A stretch of DNA of 44,761 bases from Candidatus Poribacteria bacterium (GTDB lineage Bacteria; Poribacteria; WGA-4E; WGA-3G): the NCBI GenBank assembly GCA_009839745.1, contig VXPE01000079.1, positions 1 to 44,761 of the forward strand, written 5' to 3'. The translations under genes and the position numbers were made by a program. The notes beneath the pieces are model-generated. The model was not told where the DNA came from. It did not search any database and was given only the letters and a program-made list of their open reading frames with translations. Positions 8,388-16,787 of the stretch are shown piece by piece (the stretch's first letter is position 1; every line of letters begins with the position of its first letter).

Positions 8388-9719
8388 TTAGGGACACTTC
8401 CGAATTAACACCGCCACCGCAGCCAATGCCTCTGCCCGGGTTCGGATTTCGCCATCAAATTGACGGTCCTCAATCTCCTTCAGCAGCACTCCAATTTGCG
8501 TTCCTTCTTTCAAATGGAACTCCTGAATCAGATCGTCCCCTGTGATGAGTCTCCCCTGCTTACAGATAGGTAGAATGTGTTCATAGTAAGTATCAGCAAT
8601 CTGTTTTAGAATTGCCGAATCCATCGGATACACTGCCGCTGAATATAGAAGGATACCCCACCAATCGGAGGCATGATTTCTCAGGAAGTGGTTTATCTGT
8701 TTCTGTGTCAATTGGGAGATTATGTTTTTAAGTGTCTCGCTTCCCGAGATGAGGCATTCCATAAACTGCTCCGCCTTTCGGCTGAATCGAAGGCGTTTAC
8801 CGATACCCCCCACATTGTTTCCCAAGAGTAGACTCAATTTGATGAGCGAACGCCTATCGGTTTCTACACTGACTTTCTCTCGAAGATAGCGCTCAATTTC
8901 CTCGCGGTAAGTTTGTAGGAACGGAGGCATTGGATTTTCCTCGAAGGTCTCAAGGAAGGTCAAAGTCCGACGTGTCTCTTCGATGCTCGGAACGACCTGT
9001 GTGAGGAGTCCTGATACTTCCATTTGTTGTAAATATGGGTGTGCCTTCTTAACGTGAAAAATTTTCATCAGTTCGTCTCGACATCGTTCCGCTGCTACAT
9101 TAGACAGCATCGACCTATAGGCTGTTACGAGATCGATTGCCTCTTGGGTGAGCTCAAAATCTAACTGTGCTGCAAATCTATAAATCCGTAGAAGCCGCAC
9201 CGGATCCGCTATCACCACCTGCTCACTCGGAAATCGGAGCATGCCTGTCTCCAAGTCTTTCATACCACCGCATGGGTCAATTACCCGACAGAGGATTTGT
9301 TCGCGTGCCATACGTGTAAAAGTTTCTACATTTTCAAGCGCAATTGCCATAGCATTAATTGTCAGGTCCCGGAGACGTAAGTCGTCAGTGAGTGATGCGG
9401 CTCGGAACTGTGCGAAATCCATACTGAGCTGCGGAGGTTGTGAAGTGCTGTTCGGCTTAACAATCACGCGGGCTGTGGGCGGATTTTCTTCTAAGGCGAT
9501 AGCGATTGCTCCGATAGTGGCTGCGAACGCTTTCGCGAACTGGATCGCATTAGAAGCCAACGTAAAATCAATATCTGTCGTCTGCCGTCCGAGCCACAAA
9601 TCCCGCACGCTCCCCCCGACGAGATAGAGCTCCACACCTCGCTCTTTTGCGAAGGTTATGAGTGCCCGGAGGATCGGGTTATCAAAGAATTCTTGGAAGG
9701 GTTGGGTAGTTGTGTTCAT
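8388..9719 (-). CDS. cca: CCA tRNA nucleotidyltransferase / poly(A) polymerase family protein
   Basis: This adds CCA, or A/CC separately, to tRNA 3' ends; it belongs to the class II nucleotidyltransferases. The N-terminal catalytic head has GGSVRD (35-40) and the metal-binding DID (49-51) in TDIDFTLA. RLRDLTINAMAI follows at about 115, then VIDPCGGMKDLETG and the RNA-head motif DPVRLLRIYRFAAQLDF. The C-terminal half is helical, without a clear HD phosphohydrolase motif. 443 residues is normal for the family. Sequence cannot separate a full CCA enzyme from an A-adding, C-adding or poly(A) enzyme. The start ATG 9719 overlaps the stop of the upstream DUF457 gene (ATGA), so the two are coupled. 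It is convergent with the VTT gene. Confidence 0.88.
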   Translation of the reverse strand: MNTTTQPFQEFFDNPILRALITFAKERGVELYLVGGSVRDLWLGRQTTDIDFTLASNAIQFAKAFAATIGAIAIALEENPPTARVIVKPNSTSQPPQLSMDFAQFRAASLTDDLRLRDLTINAMAIALENVETFTRMAREQILCRVIDPCGGMKDLETGMLRFPSEQVVIADPVRLLRIYRFAAQLDFELTQEAIDLVTAYRSMLSNVAAERCRDELMKIFHVKKAHPYLQQMEVSGLLTQVVPSIEETRRTLTFLETFEENPMPPFLQTYREEIERYLREKVSVETDRRSLIKLSLLLGNNVGGIGKRLRFSRKAEQFMECLISGSETLKNIISQLTQKQINHFLRNHASDWWGILLYSAAVYPMDSAILKQIADTYYEHILPICKQGRLITGDDLIQEFHLKEGTQIGVLLKEIEDRQFDGEIRTRAEALAAVAVLIRKCP

Positions 9720-10336
9720 TGGTTAACTCGTGCCTTCCGGCGTTGCGCCTTCCGCGAACAAAATAAAATCCCATCCAGATGAAGATGCGTCGCGTACCCG
9801 ATAAAACTCGCCACATAGAACGGAAAACCGCTGCGGATCGCCCCCATAAGTCCTTCCCACTCTCGCAAGGCAGTGAGTGCGTCTATGAGCGTCCCATTTG
9901 TCTCCCACTCTGAATATGCGGCATAAATCGGGATTAACAGAAACACGCTGGGTAGCAAAATCATCGTAACTTTGGCATGTGTCCACCCCCGATGTTTGCT
10001 CATAATTGGGAGCATCGCGAATAAGCCCAGCAGTGCCGATTCCAGATACTTTTGAAAAAAAACGATCAAGACTACGTTCAACGTAAAGAGGACAGTATAA
10101 AATATTTTTTGACTCTTGCTCTTAATGTCGACATCTGGCCACAATCCGAACAGGACTGCTACAACAAAACAGCCGATAATTTTTACAATATCTCTCACCG
10201 GCGGAATCGTTGGATTCCACTCCTGTGGCACAGTATCATAAAGGATTGGAACGGCGAAGGTGATGATAAGTGAGATGGTGAAAAAAGCGCTATAAGCGAC
10301 TAACCCACCGATCCAGTGTTCGCGGAACATGCTCAT
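9716..10336 (-). CDS. DUF457/YdjM-type membrane-bound metal-dependent hydrolase
   Basis: 206 residues with about five hydrophobic helices. The family marks are RGWTHA (about residues 117-122) and a C-terminal GYATHLHLDG, where His and Asp are the presumed metal ligands; the N-terminal helix begins REHWIGGLVAYSAFF. The family includes E. coli YdjM, which is LexA-regulated, and is annotated as an inner-membrane hydrolase of unknown substrate. The tail is basic (SRKAQRRKARVNQ). A possible extended -10 lies so close (10349-10344) that an mRNA starting there would be nearly leaderless at ATG 10336; ATG 10330 is an alternative start. It is translationally coupled to the downstream cca gene. Confidence 0.8.
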   Translation of the reverse strand: MSMFREHWIGGLVAYSAFFTISLIITFAVPILYDTVPQEWNPTIPPVRDIVKIIGCFVVAVLFGLWPDVDIKSKSQKIFYTVLFTLNVVLIVFFQKYLESALLGLFAMLPIMSKHRGWTHAKVTMILLPSVFLLIPIYAAYSEWETNGTLIDALTALREWEGLMGAIRSGFPFYVASFIGYATHLHLDGILFCSRKAQRRKARVNQ

Positions 10337-10343
10337 GGAAAAT

Positions 10344-10352
10344 AGTATAGCA
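10344..10352 (-). promoter_or_regulatory. Possible extended -10 for the DUF457-cca unit
   Basis: On the minus strand TGC is followed by TATACT (10349-10344). No good -35 is present. The predicted transcription start (about 10337) almost coincides with ATG 10336. Confidence 0.4.
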
Positions 10353-10416
10353 TATTTATCACGGGAATAAAAATTACTTTTACCCTATCCATAGGCGGAG
10401 ACCGCTTGGATTTAAT

Positions 10417-10445
10417 TTGACTTTCAGCACAGAATATGATACAAT
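10417..10445 (+). promoter_or_regulatory. Upstream promoter (P1) of the rimP-nusA operon
   Basis: TTGACT at 10417-10422, 17-nt spacer, TACAAT at 10440-10445 preceded by TGA (extended -10). It is followed 44 nt later by a second promoter, giving a tandem pair. Confidence 0.65.
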
Positions 10446-10488
10446 TATGTCATAATCTTTGCGAAAGCCTTTAGATTTCCAAATTGGC

Positions 10489-10517
10489 TTGACGAAAAAA
10501 AGGAAAACGGGTATTAT
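10489..10517 (+). promoter_or_regulatory. Downstream promoter (P2) of the rimP-nusA operon
   Basis: TTGACG at 10489-10494, 17-nt spacer, TATTAT at 10512-10517. Transcription would begin near 10524, leaving a leader of about 200 nt before rimP. Confidence 0.7.
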
Positions 10518-10523
10518 GTAACA

Positions 10524-10723
10524 TAGAGGTGGATGGGAGAGAATTGATACCCCGTTGCTTCGGCATCGGTAGGGTCGTAAAACGCAGTCCTTGGAATTCA
10601 GGTGAGGTCTTCGTCCTCGATTTATCTATTCCTATCAACTGTGTACTACGACATCACAGAAACCGCGAAGACCTCTATGATTGGGAGTATCGCGTTTTTT
10701 TATTTTTTATATTATATGTTGGT
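10524..10723 (+). promoter_or_regulatory. Structured leader of the rimP-nusA-infB operon, possible attenuator
   Basis: About 200 nt without a convincing gene. A perfect 10-bp inverted repeat (GAGGTCTTCG at 10604-10613 with CGAAGACCTC at 10666-10675) spans a 52-nt loop. A competing short hairpin (CGCGA near 10664-10668 with TCGCG near 10690-10694) is followed directly by a run of T (10694-10700 and beyond), like a weak intrinsic terminator. Mutually exclusive stems of this kind suggest attenuation, and the operon contains nusA, whose product acts on terminators. This is inference; no known riboswitch or tRNA is recognised here. Confidence 0.45.
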
Positions 10724-11173
10724 ATGACAGCAGCCGAGAAAAACTCCATTATCGAGATGTTAGCACCGATGCTTGACACTGATGGTATCGAGCTTGTGGA
10801 TGTTGAAACACATTCCAAAACGCTGCGCCTCCTCATTTACAAAAGAGATGGGCTTTCGGTGGCGGATTGTCAAATGGTGAACCAGGTCGTCCGTCCGATT
10901 TTAGAGGTTCATGAGCATTTAGCAAACTATGCTCAGTTGGAAGTGGCTTCTCCCGGCATAGACCGACCCTTACGAACTGCTAAGGATTTTCAGCGAAATT
11001 GTGGGCGGACCGTTCAGATAGAAATCATCGCCCAAAATGATCACACACGTCAGATACAAGGCACTGTTGTAGAGGTACACCCTGAAGAAGTCGTCTTAAC
11101 GCAGGCTCATGGGAAGGACATCTCCGTTAAAATTTCGCAAATTCTCAATGCCCGTATACACTTGAAATGGTAG
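10724..11173 (+). CDS. rimP: Ribosome maturation factor RimP
   Basis: This assists 30S subunit maturation. I start at ATG 10724 (MTAAEKNSIIEML), giving 149 residues, the usual family size. The open frame continues back to 10529, but that part (MDGRELIPRC...) has no RimP similarity and lies in the structured leader. The N-terminal domain contains DGIELVDVETHSKTLRLLIYK. The central family mark ASPGIDRPLRTAKDFQRN is at about residues 79-97, followed by the small SH3-like C-terminal barrel (GTVVEVHPEEVVLTQ). It is the first gene of the rimP-nusA-ylxR-infB block. Confidence 0.9.
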   Translation: MTAAEKNSIIEMLAPMLDTDGIELVDVETHSKTLRLLIYKRDGLSVADCQMVNQVVRPILEVHEHLANYAQLEVASPGIDRPLRTAKDFQRNCGRTVQIEIIAQNDHTRQIQGTVVEVHPEEVVLTQAHGKDISVKISQILNARIHLKW

Positions 11174-11293
11174 AGAACAAGCACCAGAGACACACTACCA
11201 CTATAAAAAGATGGAAAGGAGCACGCGGACTGCTGATACAGGACGACGCTTGCCAACCTGTATACTAAAAAGAGACCGCGGACATCAATTATT
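11174..11293 (+). promoter_or_regulatory. rimP-nusA intercistronic region with hairpin
   Basis: No gene. ATACAGG (11236-11242) pairs with CCTGTAT (11257-11263), and GCGG (11225-11228) can pair with CCGC (11276-11279) outside it. This may be a processing or stability element. nusA itself has no obvious Shine-Dalgarno before ATG 11294, so the structure may influence its translation. Confidence 0.35.
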
Positions 11294-12598
11294 ATGTTAG
11301 AGAACCTCCAAAACGCTATACGTCAAAATATGGCACAGACCGATTTACCTGAAGAGGTTTACGTTGAAGCATTAGAAGATGCATTACTTCTCGCTGCACA
11401 ACGCGTTCACGGGGCTGATGCCAACGTTTCTGTTGAGATTAATTTGGAGAAAGATGATATACGCTGCTATGTCCCGAAAAAAGTGGTCAATATTATGCGT
11501 GATTTCTCGACAGAGATTCCGATAGAGCAAGCGGTGCAACTTCAAGAGGACATTGAGGTTGGGGAAATGCTGGAGGATGTTGTGGTCACTCCTAATGAGT
11601 TTGGGCGGATCCAAGCGCAGTTAGTGAGGCAAATCTTTTTCCAGAAAATCAAGCAGGCGGAGCGAGAAAAGATTTATCAAGAGTTTGCGGAACGCGAAGG
11701 CGAAATTGTTACGGGATACGTTCAACGTTTTGAGCGGGGTGGCGTTATTTTGGATCTTGAGCAGACAGAGGCATTTTTACCCCCTCGCGAGACGCCGCGT
11801 TCTCACACCTATGAGCGTGGTAAACGCTTACAATGTTTAATTCTATCTGTGAAGAATGAGATGCGGGGTCCTCCGATTATCGTATCTCGGACGCATCGGG
11901 ACTTGGTATCAATGTTATTTGAGCAGGAGGTCCCTGAAATTTATGAAGGTCAGGTTCAGATTATGGCGGTCGCACGCGATCCTGGGAATCGAGCGAAGGT
12001 AGCCGTCCGGGCAACAGAAGAAGGTATTGATGCCGTAGGCACATGTGTGGGCGTCAAAGGGATACGGGTCCAGACGATCGTCGGTGAACTTGATGATGAG
12101 AAAATAGATTTACTGGAATGGAGTGAAGATCCCAGTGTCTTTATTGCGAATGCACTGGGGGCTCGAGTGGGTGTGCGTAGGGTTGAGTTGAATAATGAAA
12201 ATCAGAGTGCTCTTGTGATTGTTCCGGACAATCAGTTGTCTTTAGCGATCGGGCAACGCGGACAGAATGCGCGACTCGCCGCGAAATTGACGGGTTGGAA
12301 GGTTGACATAAAGGGTGAATCCGAAGATACTGTTTCGATTAATGAACTCTTTAAACCGGAAGGTTCTGATGAAACACCTGAGCAAGCCCCAGACAATCAA
12401 GAAAAAGACAATCAAGAGGAGCACCTTGACCAAAATCTGCAAGAACAAGCAACTGCGGATGTGCCGGATTCAACAGAGGACGTTGAGATAGACCCAGACG
12501 CCGATGCTTTTGAAACCGAGGCGGCAGAGCATAACGCCGAGGAGATAGAGAAGGACACATCTACCGCTTCTGAGGATGATGATTTTGATACCGAGTGA
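11294..12598 (+). CDS. nusA: Transcription termination/antitermination factor NusA
   Basis: This binds RNA polymerase and modulates pausing, termination and antitermination. 434 residues. Domains in order: an N-terminal RNAP-binding domain (about 1-130), the S1 domain (GEIVTGYVQRFERGGVILDL, about 135-200), then KH1 and KH2. KH1 has VKGIRVQTIVGELDDEKIDLLEW; KH2 has NQLSLAIGQRGQNARLAAKLTGWKVDI (about 316-343). No C-terminal acidic repeat domains of the gammaproteobacterial type are present. Instead there is a strongly acidic, probably disordered tail of about 85 residues (PEGSDETPEQAPDN... to the end). Frame and start agree with homologues (MLENLQNAIRQ). Confidence 0.96.
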   Translation: MLENLQNAIRQNMAQTDLPEEVYVEALEDALLLAAQRVHGADANVSVEINLEKDDIRCYVPKKVVNIMRDFSTEIPIEQAVQLQEDIEVGEMLEDVVVTPNEFGRIQAQLVRQIFFQKIKQAEREKIYQEFAEREGEIVTGYVQRFERGGVILDLEQTEAFLPPRETPRSHTYERGKRLQCLILSVKNEMRGPPIIVSRTHRDLVSMLFEQEVPEIYEGQVQIMAVARDPGNRAKVAVRATEEGIDAVGTCVGVKGIRVQTIVGELDDEKIDLLEWSEDPSVFIANALGARVGVRRVELNNENQSALVIVPDNQLSLAIGQRGQNARLAAKLTGWKVDIKGESEDTVSINELFKPEGSDETPEQAPDNQEKDNQEEHLDQNLQEQATADVPDSTEDVEIDPDADAFETEAAEHNAEEIEKDTSTASEDDDFDTE

Positions 12599-12611
12599 GT
12601 CTTAAAAGTAG

Positions 12612-12902
12612 GTGAAGTCATTGAGGGATGTTATCCGCACTTGCATCGGATGCCGTGGAAAATTGCCGCAGAAAGCATTGGTTCGGTTTCTCTGTCAAAC
12701 GGATGGACAATTGCGAATCGACAGCCAAAAGAAGTTAGGTGGGCGCGGGGCTTATGTTTGTCTCTCTCAAGACTGTATTCAGAAGGCTTTCAAGTCTCCC
12801 AAACGGATTAATTCTTTATTACGTGTGCAACTGGCAAGTGAGAATATAGCGCAGTTTGAACAAGTGCTTCTTCAAGAAATCCAAAAGTCTATGGGTACAT
12901 AA
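12612..12902 (+). CDS. ylxR: YlxR/RnpM-family RNA-binding protein
   Basis: A 93-96 residue protein found between nusA and infB in many bacteria. It carries the family motif RTCIGCRGKLPQKALVRF and then LGGRGAYVCLSQDCIQKAF. The start is either GTG 12612 or TTG 12621; both are upstream of the conserved IRTCIGC, and neither has a decisive ribosome site. Relatives bind RNA, and in Bacillus subtilis the protein modulates RNase P. Position and motif make the call firm; the exact role is family inference. Confidence 0.88.
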   Translation: MKSLRDVIRTCIGCRGKLPQKALVRFLCQTDGQLRIDSQKKLGGRGAYVCLSQDCIQKAFKSPKRINSLLRVQLASENIAQFEQVLLQEIQKSMGT

Positions 12903-12923
12903 GGAAGAAAAGGAGGTATTACT

Positions 12924-14966
12924 ATGGGCAAAGCCCAACGCCGGCGGGGAAATCCCGCCAAACGGAGTCAAGAGGAAAACCAAGTCCCCGGTACGCGTGT
13001 TTATGAATTGGCAAAAGAATACAACCTAACAAACAAGGAACTTATTGCTCTACTTGAGGAACATGGCGTTCGCGTTAAAAACAGGATGAGTGTTCTTGAT
13101 CCAGACACCGTCTCTCTTCTTGAATCAGAATTGGCTGCCGAACCGGTCAAAGCCCCTGTCTCTGCGTCCGAAGACGCTGTTGAAAACGCCGCTGCGCCGG
13201 AAGCCGCTGCGACAACCGATAGTTTGCAGGTTGTGGAAGGCACGACTGTTGCTGACCTCGCAGCCGTGTTAGCGTTGCAACCTTCAGCGTTGATTATGCG
13301 TCTCATGAAGTTGAAAGTGATGGCTAACATCAATCAGCGGCTTGATTACGATACACTTGTGATGCTATCGGAACATCTGAGTTTTGAAGCAGTTAGGGCA
13401 AAGACGCTCGAAGAAGAACTGCTGACTGAGATACCGGATGACCCGGAATCTTTACAACCTCGAGCCCCGGTTGTCACAATCATGGGACATGTCGACCACG
13501 GTAAAACCTCTCTTTTAGACTCCATTCGTCAATCAAATATCAGTGAATCTGAAGCGGGTAACATAACACAACATATTGGAGCGTATCACGTAACATTAAA
13601 AGGGGGGAGCATCGTTTTCTTGGATACACCCGGGCACGCTGCTTTTACCGCGATGCGAGCGCGCGGGGCACAAGTGACCGATATTGTCGTTCTCATCGTC
13701 GCAGCTGACGACGGTGTCATGCCTCAGACAATTGAAGCGATCAGTCACGCGAAAGCCGCAAAGGTTCCTATTGTCGTCGCAATTAACAAAATAGATGTCC
13801 CCGGGGCACGTTCAGACTACGTCAAGCAACAATTGGCAGAACAGGGTCTCCTAACAGAGGACTGGGGTGGACAAACAATTTGTGTTGAGACTTCGGCTAT
13901 AGATGGAACAGGCATTGACTTTTTGCTTGAGATGCTCCTATTGGAAGCAGCACTGTTGGAGCTCAAAGCGAACCCCAGTAAGCCAGCACGGGGTGTTGTG
14001 ATTGAAGCACAGGTTGACAAAGGGCGCGGTGCCATCGCAACCGTTCTCGTCCAGTCGGGTACATTGAGGGTTGGTGATGTTTTTGTTTCAGGTAGGTATT
14101 CTGGAAAAGTTAGGGCAATGATGGACGATTTCGGGAAGCGGATGAAAGAAGCTGGACCGTCATGTCCTGTTGAAGTGCTCGGTTTTACCGGTGTCCCAGA
14201 AGCGGGTGACCGATTCTATGTCGTTGAGTCCGATAAGGACGCACGTACTATCAGTGAAGCCCGTCAGGACCAATACCGCAATGAAAAACTCGGGGCAAAT
14301 AGCCACGTCAGTTTGGATAACCTCTTCCAACAAATTCAGGAAGGCGAGATTAAAGAATTGAACGTCGTTCTTAAAGGCGATGTGCAAGGTTCCGTGCAAG
14401 CCGTTGCCTCATCACTGCTCGATTTGAGTACCGATGAGGTTAAGATTAACATCATTCATGAGGCGGTCGGAGGGATCACTGAAACCGACATTTTGCTTGC
14501 CTCCGCTTCTGATGCCATTGTCGTCGGCTTCAACGTTCATCCTACAACGGAGGCGGTCCAGGCGAAAGAGACGGAGGGGATTGATGTCCGTACCTACAAC
14601 ATCATTTATAATCTCATCTCCTATATTCGTTCAGCTATGGAAGGCCTGCTGGATCCTGAGGTCCGAGAAGTCGTTATCGGACGGGCGGAGGTCCGTGAAT
14701 TATTCAAAGTCCCACGCCTGGGTTTGGTTGCCGGTAGTTACGTCAATTGGGGACGCATTTCCTTTAATCAACCCCTGCGTATACTTCGCGATAATCGATT
14801 GATTCACGAAGGTAAAGTCAATTCGCTTCGCCGATTCAAAGATAATGTCAATGAGGTCCAAGCGAACTACGAATGTGGAATAGGGATTGAAACGTTCGAT
14901 GATTTGAAAGTCGGGGATGTCCTTGAATGCTACGTTTACGAACAAGTGGCACGCTCGCTTTCCTAA
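12924..14966 (+). CDS. infB: Translation initiation factor IF-2
   Basis: A GTPase that brings initiator tRNA to the 30S subunit. 680 residues, a short form. There are two small N-terminal helical IF2_N-type modules ([20 protein letters not shown] at 25-44 and [21 protein letters not shown] at about 107-127) separated by an Ala/Glu-rich linker. The G domain has GHVDHGKTS (from residue 187), [16 protein letters not shown], and NKID. Domains II-IV follow ([21 protein letters not shown], then [21 protein letters not shown]-type motif [11 protein letters not shown]). The start ATG 12924 follows AAAGGAGG about 8 nt upstream. Confidence 0.97.
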   Translation: MGKAQRRRGNPAKRSQEENQVPGTRVYELAKEYNLTNKELIALLEEHGVRVKNRMSVLDPDTVSLLESELAAEPVKAPVSASEDAVENAAAPEAAATTDSLQVVEGTTVADLAAVLALQPSALIMRLMKLKVMANINQRLDYDTLVMLSEHLSFEAVRAKTLEEELLTEIPDDPESLQPRAPVVTIMGHVDHGKTSLLDSIRQSNISESEAGNITQHIGAYHVTLKGGSIVFLDTPGHAAFTAMRARGAQVTDIVVLIVAADDGVMPQTIEAISHAKAAKVPIVVAINKIDVPGARSDYVKQQLAEQGLLTEDWGGQTICVETSAIDGTGIDFLLEMLLLEAALLELKANPSKPARGVVIEAQVDKGRGAIATVLVQSGTLRVGDVFVSGRYSGKVRAMMDDFGKRMKEAGPSCPVEVLGFTGVPEAGDRFYVVESDKDARTISEARQDQYRNEKLGANSHVSLDNLFQQIQEGEIKELNVVLKGDVQGSVQAVASSLLDLSTDEVKINIIHEAVGGITETDILLASASDAIVVGFNVHPTTEAVQAKETEGIDVRTYNIIYNLISYIRSAMEGLLDPEVREVVIGRAEVRELFKVPRLGLVAGSYVNWGRISFNQPLRILRDNRLIHEGKVNSLRRFKDNVNEVQANYECGIGIETFDDLKVGDVLECYVYEQVARSLS

Positions 14967-15044
14967 ATGGGTCCCCTTCCGACAGTAGCGTATTTTCATA
15001 AGGGCTGCGGTTGTGAATCGCACCCACAATTGACTGACACATTC

Positions 15045-15329
15045 ATGCATATCGGTGTTTGTAAAATTCGTCTCCGAATCCCGGAAAGTCACTCGCTGAA
15101 GGCGAAACGTCGGGTTGTCAAAAGCCTCATCGCGAGACTTAAGAACCGCTTCAACATCGCCATCGCTGAAGTTGAAGCCTTGGAGGCACATCAGTTCGCC
15201 ATATTAGCTGCCGTTTCAGTTTCCAACGATGCTGTCCATCTGAATAAGATCATCTCACATCTTATCACTTTTGTTGAGACGAATGTAGAAGCTGAATTAG
15301 TAGATTACGAAACGGAGTTTTTCTTTTGA
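15045..15329 (+). CDS. DUF503/YlxP-like small protein
   Basis: 94 residues beginning MHIGVCKIRLRIPESHSLKAKRRV, the typical DUF503 opening, and ending in a short acidic tail. The start is set at ATG 15045; the open frame back to 14967 carries no family similarity. It commonly lies between infB and rbfA, as here. Function unresolved; Bacillus YlxP is linked to the ribosome-assembly/translation cluster by position only. Confidence 0.85.
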   Translation: MHIGVCKIRLRIPESHSLKAKRRVVKSLIARLKNRFNIAIAEVEALEAHQFAILAAVSVSNDAVHLNKIISHLITFVETNVEAELVDYETEFFF

Positions 15330-15366
15330 TAAAGTTTGCCAACCAAAATGTGCTGCAAGAGGTAGA

Positions 15367-15732
15367 ATGGATATGATAGAGAATAGAAGACAAGATCGGG
15401 TAGGTGCCCTCATTCAGCGAGAATTAAGCGAGATTATCCAACGTTCTGTCAAGGACCCGCGCGTCGCGTTTTGCACTGTCACACAGGCATCCGTGTCCCC
15501 GGATCTGAAGTATGTGGATGTAAAGGTGAGCGTCATCGGCGATGAGGAGCAGAAAAGCAAGACGCTCGCGGGTTTAAAGAGTGCAGCGGGGTTTCTTCGG
15601 CGTGAAATCGGAAACCGTCTGACGCTCCGCCATTCGCCGGAACTCCGGTTCGCTATAGATGAATCCGCTGACTATCTCTTTAAAATAGATGGGCTCCTCA
15701 AATCTGTAACGACCGAAGACGAAACGACATAA
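15367..15732 (+). CDS. rbfA: Ribosome-binding factor A
   Basis: A 30S maturation factor that binds 16S rRNA helix 1. 121 residues. Family marks: RVGALIQRELSEIIQRSVKDPRV at the start, VSPDLKYVDVKVSV, then GFLRREIGNRLTLRHSPELRF and the C-terminal DESADYLFKIDGLL. AAGAGGT lies upstream of ATG 15367; a second ATG two codons in is also possible. Standard neighbour of infB and nrnA. Confidence 0.95.
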   Translation: MDMIENRRQDRVGALIQRELSEIIQRSVKDPRVAFCTVTQASVSPDLKYVDVKVSVIGDEEQKSKTLAGLKSAAGFLRREIGNRLTLRHSPELRFAIDESADYLFKIDGLLKSVTTEDETT

Positions 15733-15750
15733 GACACGCAGCGATGCTTC

Positions 15751-16782
15751 ATGAACACCCTACAGATGGCTAATACACCGGACTACGACGCGCTCCTTAC
15801 CTTATTTGACCAATACCACACCTTCGCGCTTTCAACGCACATTCATCCCGATGGTGATGCAATCGGTTCCGAATTGGGGCTTTACTTTTTTCTGACGAGA
15901 CTGGGTAAATCCGTAAAGATATTTAACACGGATGTCGTCCCACCTAATTATCGATTTCTCCCGTTTTGGGATGGTATTGAGGGCGCACACTCCGTTGGAA
16001 CATATCGTCCTGAAGTGTTGATTGTGTTAGATGCGAGTACGCTGGAACGAATTGGAAAGGGACTTTCCAAAACTTTGCTTCCGATACACAGCCTCGTTAA
16101 CATTGACCATCACGCCACCGCAGAGGCATTCGGTGACATTAACCTCATTTTACCTACCGCTTCTTCCACTTCAGAGATTGTTTACAAACTCATTAAACAC
16201 CACGAATTCCCGATATGCAAAGCGTGTGCGCTTTGTCTCTATACAGGATTGATGTTTGATACCGGCTGTTTTCGACATAGTAATACCACAGCCGAAACCC
16301 ATCAAATTGCCGCAGAATTAATTGGGATTGGCGACTTCACGCCGGATAAAGTCTATCGGAACGTCTATGAACAGGTCCCTGTTGCGAAAATGCACCTGTT
16401 GAGTGAGGTTCTCAGGACATTAGAAATCACGGATGATGGAAAGATAGCCTCGGTGTATGCGACACAAGCGATGTTTCGCGAAACCGGAACGGCTGCTGAT
16501 GCAGTAGAGGGCGTTGTAAACCAGATCCAAGCCATTGCGGGGGTTGAGGTGGCACTCTGTGTGTCTGAGATGACGGATCGAAGTACAAAAGTGAGCCTAC
16601 GCAGCCAAGAATACGTTGATGTGAGTCGACTTGCCGCAGAGTTTCAAGGTGGCGGACACGCCCGCGCCGCAGGATGTCGGATTGCCATGCCCTATCCATT
16701 AGCCATTGCCGCGCTTGTTCAAGCTTCACAACGCTACATCGATCCAGATCATTCCAGATATGGTGATTGCCAGAAGGATTGA
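15751..16782 (+). CDS. nrnA: DHH-family phosphoesterase, oligoribonuclease/pAp phosphatase (NrnA-like)
   Basis: This is predicted to degrade short RNA oligomers and dephosphorylate pAp. 343 residues. DHH-domain motifs: HIHPDGDAIGSELGL (residues 30-44), VLDAS (about 92-96), and the DHH triad in NIDHHATAEAFGD (about 117-129). The C-terminal DHHA1 domain has the substrate-binding EFQGGGHARAAGCRI. ATG 15751 or ATG 15766 (MANTPDYDAL) may be the start. It follows rbfA closely and is followed directly by ribF; truB, often present between them, is not found. Confidence 0.92.
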   Translation: MNTLQMANTPDYDALLTLFDQYHTFALSTHIHPDGDAIGSELGLYFFLTRLGKSVKIFNTDVVPPNYRFLPFWDGIEGAHSVGTYRPEVLIVLDASTLERIGKGLSKTLLPIHSLVNIDHHATAEAFGDINLILPTASSTSEIVYKLIKHHEFPICKACALCLYTGLMFDTGCFRHSNTTAETHQIAAELIGIGDFTPDKVYRNVYEQVPVAKMHLLSEVLRTLEITDDGKIASVYATQAMFRETGTAADAVEGVVNQIQAIAGVEVALCVSEMTDRSTKVSLRSQEYVDVSRLAAEFQGGGHARAAGCRIAMPYPLAIAALVQASQRYIDPDHSRYGDCQKD

Positions 16783-16787
16783 GCAAC

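Noticed and set aside
10524-10700. A tRNA in the rimP leader, as metY in E. coli
   Set aside because: No cloverleaf and no T-loop GGTTCRA motif were found. No tRNA or rRNA gene was recognised anywhere in the window.
10529-10723. N-terminal extension of rimP
   Set aside because: It lacks RimP similarity and coincides with the structured leader; the family length is met from ATG 10724.
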